A stretch of 7,706 bases of DNA, from contig JAUZOU010000137.1 of the NCBI GenBank assembly GCA_030706285.1, forward strand, positions 1 through 7,706. The letters are read 5' to 3'. Positions within the stretch are counted from its first letter, which is position 1; the number at the start of each line of letters is the position of its first letter. Below, one piece after another: positions 6,335-7,706 of the stretch. Both the position numbers and the translations under genes were made by a program. The notes under the pieces are model-generated. The model was not told the DNA's origin. It saw only the letters and a list, made by a program, of their open reading frames with translations, and searched no databases. Origin of the DNA: Bacteroidota bacterium (GTDB lineage: Bacteria > Bacteroidota > Bacteroidia > Bacteroidales > UBA1402).

Positions 6335-7591
6335 TTAGCGCATTTTAAGTGTTGCAATGGCAAAAACTGCCAAAATCAATCCGATGATCCAGAAACGAAC
6401 CACAATCTTTGATTCAGGAATGGCTTGCAATGGCTTTTGAATCAACGCATCAATCGAATTTCCAGGTACCTGGAAATGATGATGTAATGGTGCCATCTTG
6501 AAAATTCGTTTTCCGATACCAAACCGTTTTTTGGTAAATTTAAAATAGACCCGTTGCATAATAACAGAAAGTGCTTCCACAAAGAAAATGCAACAGAAAA
6601 TGGGGATCAACAATTCCTTTCGGATAATGACTGAACAAACGGCGATGATACCGCCCAGCATCAGACTGCCTGTATCGCCCATAAACACCTGTGCCGGGTA
6701 GGAGTTGTACCAGAGGAAACCGATGGTAGCTCCCATAAACGCTGCCATAAAGACAACCAGTTCCTGAGAACCTGGAATGTACATAATATTCAGATAGGAA
6801 GCATATTTGACGTTACTGGAAACATAGGCCAGGATGAGCAGCACCATCCCTATGATGGCCGATGATCCCGTCGCCAGCCCATCTTGTCCGTCCGTCAGGT
6901 TACATCCGTTTGACACGGCGCACACGATAAAGATCACAACAGCCAGGAAAAACAGCCATCCGGCTTCCTGCTGATAGTTGCCCAGTCCCTTGAACAATCC
7001 CGCATAGTCCATATTGTTGTTCTTAAAGAACGGAATGGTTGTCTTGGTCGATTTAACATCCGTCTGTTTAATTTGCACCGATTCGACCTTGTCGTTCCGG
7101 TAGGTTTCCACATTTTCGCGAATCACCACATCTGGGCTCAGGTACAAGATGACGCCGACTAACAGCCCAACAGCCACCTGCCCATAAATCTTGAACTTGC
7201 CTTTCAATCCTTCTTTGTCTTTCTTGAAGACTTTGATGGAATCGTCGGAAAAGCCGATACCTGCCAGGATAACCGTAGAAATCAGCATCAACTGGATATA
7301 GACATTGCTTAGCCTGTTCAGCAATAACGATGGCACCAAAATAGCCAGCAAAATAATGATGCCACCCATCGTTGGCGTTCCTTTTTTACTCATCTGACCT
7401 TCCAGATCCAAATCACGAATTGTTTCTCCGATCTGTTTTTTCTGAAGCATCCGTATGATGTGCTTCCCCACGGTCGTTGCAATGAACAAAGCCAGGATAA
7501 AAGCCAAGGAAGAACGAAATGAAATATACTGAAACATCCCCGCTCCGGGAAAATCCAGTCTGTGTAAATAGTCAAAAAGGGGTACTAACAT
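6335..7591 (-). CDS. mraY: Phospho-N-acetylmuramoyl-pentapeptide transferase MraY
   Basis: MraY is the integral membrane enzyme that transfers phospho-MurNAc-pentapeptide from UDP to undecaprenyl phosphate, making lipid I (EC 2.7.8.13). The protein has 418 residues, against about 360 in E. coli. Visible motifs are KKGTPTMGG (69-77), the first aspartate pair FSDDSIKVF (114-122), NLTDGQDGLATG (231-242), VFMGDTGSL (302-310) and MAPLHHHF (366-373). Asp116, Asp117, Asn231, Asp234, Asp237, Asp306 and the His370-372 cluster fit the magnesium and substrate residues of the family. The extra length lies mainly at about residues 155-210, between predicted membrane segments 4 and 5, where known MraY structures have a periplasmic beta hairpin. 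Two residues beside catalytic positions differ from the usual form: DDS for DDY and DGQDG for DG(L or I)DG. The start at 7591 keeps the DFPGAGMFQYISFR segment (13-26) that I recall in Bacteroidota MraY, and it lies 8 bases after the murE stop. Confidence 0.98.
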   Translation of the reverse strand: MLVPLFDYLHRLDFPGAGMFQYISFRSSLAFILALFIATTVGKHIIRMLQKKQIGETIRDLDLEGQMSKKGTPTMGGIIILLAILVPSLLLNRLSNVYIQLMLISTVILAGIGFSDDSIKVFKKDKEGLKGKFKIYGQVAVGLLVGVILYLSPDVVIRENVETYRNDKVESVQIKQTDVKSTKTTIPFFKNNNMDYAGLFKGLGNYQQEAGWLFFLAVVIFIVCAVSNGCNLTDGQDGLATGSSAIIGMVLLILAYVSSNVKYASYLNIMYIPGSQELVVFMAAFMGATIGFLWYNSYPAQVFMGDTGSLMLGGIIAVCSVIIRKELLIPIFCCIFFVEALSVIMQRVYFKFTKKRFGIGKRIFKMAPLHHHFQVPGNSIDALIQKPLQAIPESKIVVRFWIIGLILAVFAIATLKMR

Positions 7592-7599
7592 AATGGATG

Positions 7600-7706
7600 T
7601 TATGAAATGGATGAATAAATGTCAGCGATGACTTTCTTGTCATCGAACGGATGCTTAACACCTTTAATTTCCTGATAGTCCTCGTGACCTTTGCCGGCAA
7701 CCAGCA
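7600..7706 (-). CDS. murE: UDP-MurNAc-tripeptide synthetase MurE, C-terminal end only
   Basis: MurE adds the third amino acid of the stem peptide, usually meso-diaminopimelate in Gram-negative bacteria, to UDP-MurNAc-L-Ala-D-Glu. Only the last 34 codons and the TAA stop (7602-7600) are inside the window, in a frame open to the right edge. The visible residues include LVAGKGHEDYQ, the conserved motif near the MurE C-terminus, followed by IKGVKHPFDD and a short final helix. The segment containing the DNPR motif, which would identify the third amino acid, is outside the window, so the substrate cannot be read here. MurE is preferred over MurC, MurD and MurF because GKGHEDYQ is the MurE form and murE is expected upstream of mraY. 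The stop is 8 bases from the mraY start. Confidence 0.93.
   Translation of the reverse strand, partial: LVAGKGHEDYQEIKGVKHPFDDKKVIADIYSSIS

Noticed and set aside
1..7706. Search for a CRISPR array, insertion sequence, tRNA or rRNA gene, riboswitch or rho-independent terminator.
   Set aside because: Nearly every base is inside one of eight contiguous coding frames, the largest gap is 29 bases, and I saw no repeat arrays, terminal inverted repeats or stem-loop followed by a T run at gene ends.

Overview
The window is a segment of the division and cell-wall (dcw) cluster of a Bacteroidota bacterium, most likely of the order Bacteroidales. All eight genes lie on the minus strand, so transcription runs from right to left. 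In that order they are murE (3' end only), mraY, murD, ftsW, murG, murC, ftsQ and ftsA (5' part only). The taxonomic call rests on four points. murE is followed directly by mraY with no murF between, and murC directly by ftsQ with no ddlB between. MraY and FtsW carry the insertions I associate with Bacteroidota. No start codon has a clear Shine-Dalgarno sequence. The MurG, FtsW, FtsQ and FtsA motifs resemble Bacteroides-type proteins. The genus cannot be fixed from this sequence.

Layout from right to left: the last 34 codons of murE (7706-7600); mraY (7591-6335); murD (6332-4998); ftsW (4968-3739); murG (3728-2616, with a possible start at 3749); murC (2609-1239); ftsQ (1242-511); and the first 167 codons of ftsA (503-1). 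The junctions are very tight: gaps of 8, 2, 29, 10 and 6 bases, then an overlap of 4 (ATGA) between murC and ftsQ, then a gap of 7. There is no intergenic stretch long enough for a separate gene. I see no convincing internal promoter, terminator, RNA gene, mobile element, repeat array or CRISPR. The simplest reading is one polycistronic operon that enters from the right and continues to the left, where ftsZ would be expected next.

The gene products form one pathway. MurC, MurD and MurE are successive ATP-dependent ligases that build the UDP-MurNAc peptide in the cytoplasm. MraY transfers phospho-MurNAc-pentapeptide to undecaprenyl phosphate to give lipid I. MurG adds GlcNAc to give lipid II. 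FtsW polymerises lipid II into septal glycan strands. FtsQ is a membrane-anchored divisome scaffold, and FtsA is the actin-like protein that ties FtsZ to the membrane.

This is a conserved housekeeping region and I found no undescribed system in it. The points worth a second look are residue-level: departures from consensus beside catalytic residues in MraY, a missing lysine in the first phosphate loop of FtsA, a CxxC pair in the extracytoplasmic part of FtsQ, and enlarged extracytoplasmic loops in MraY and FtsW.
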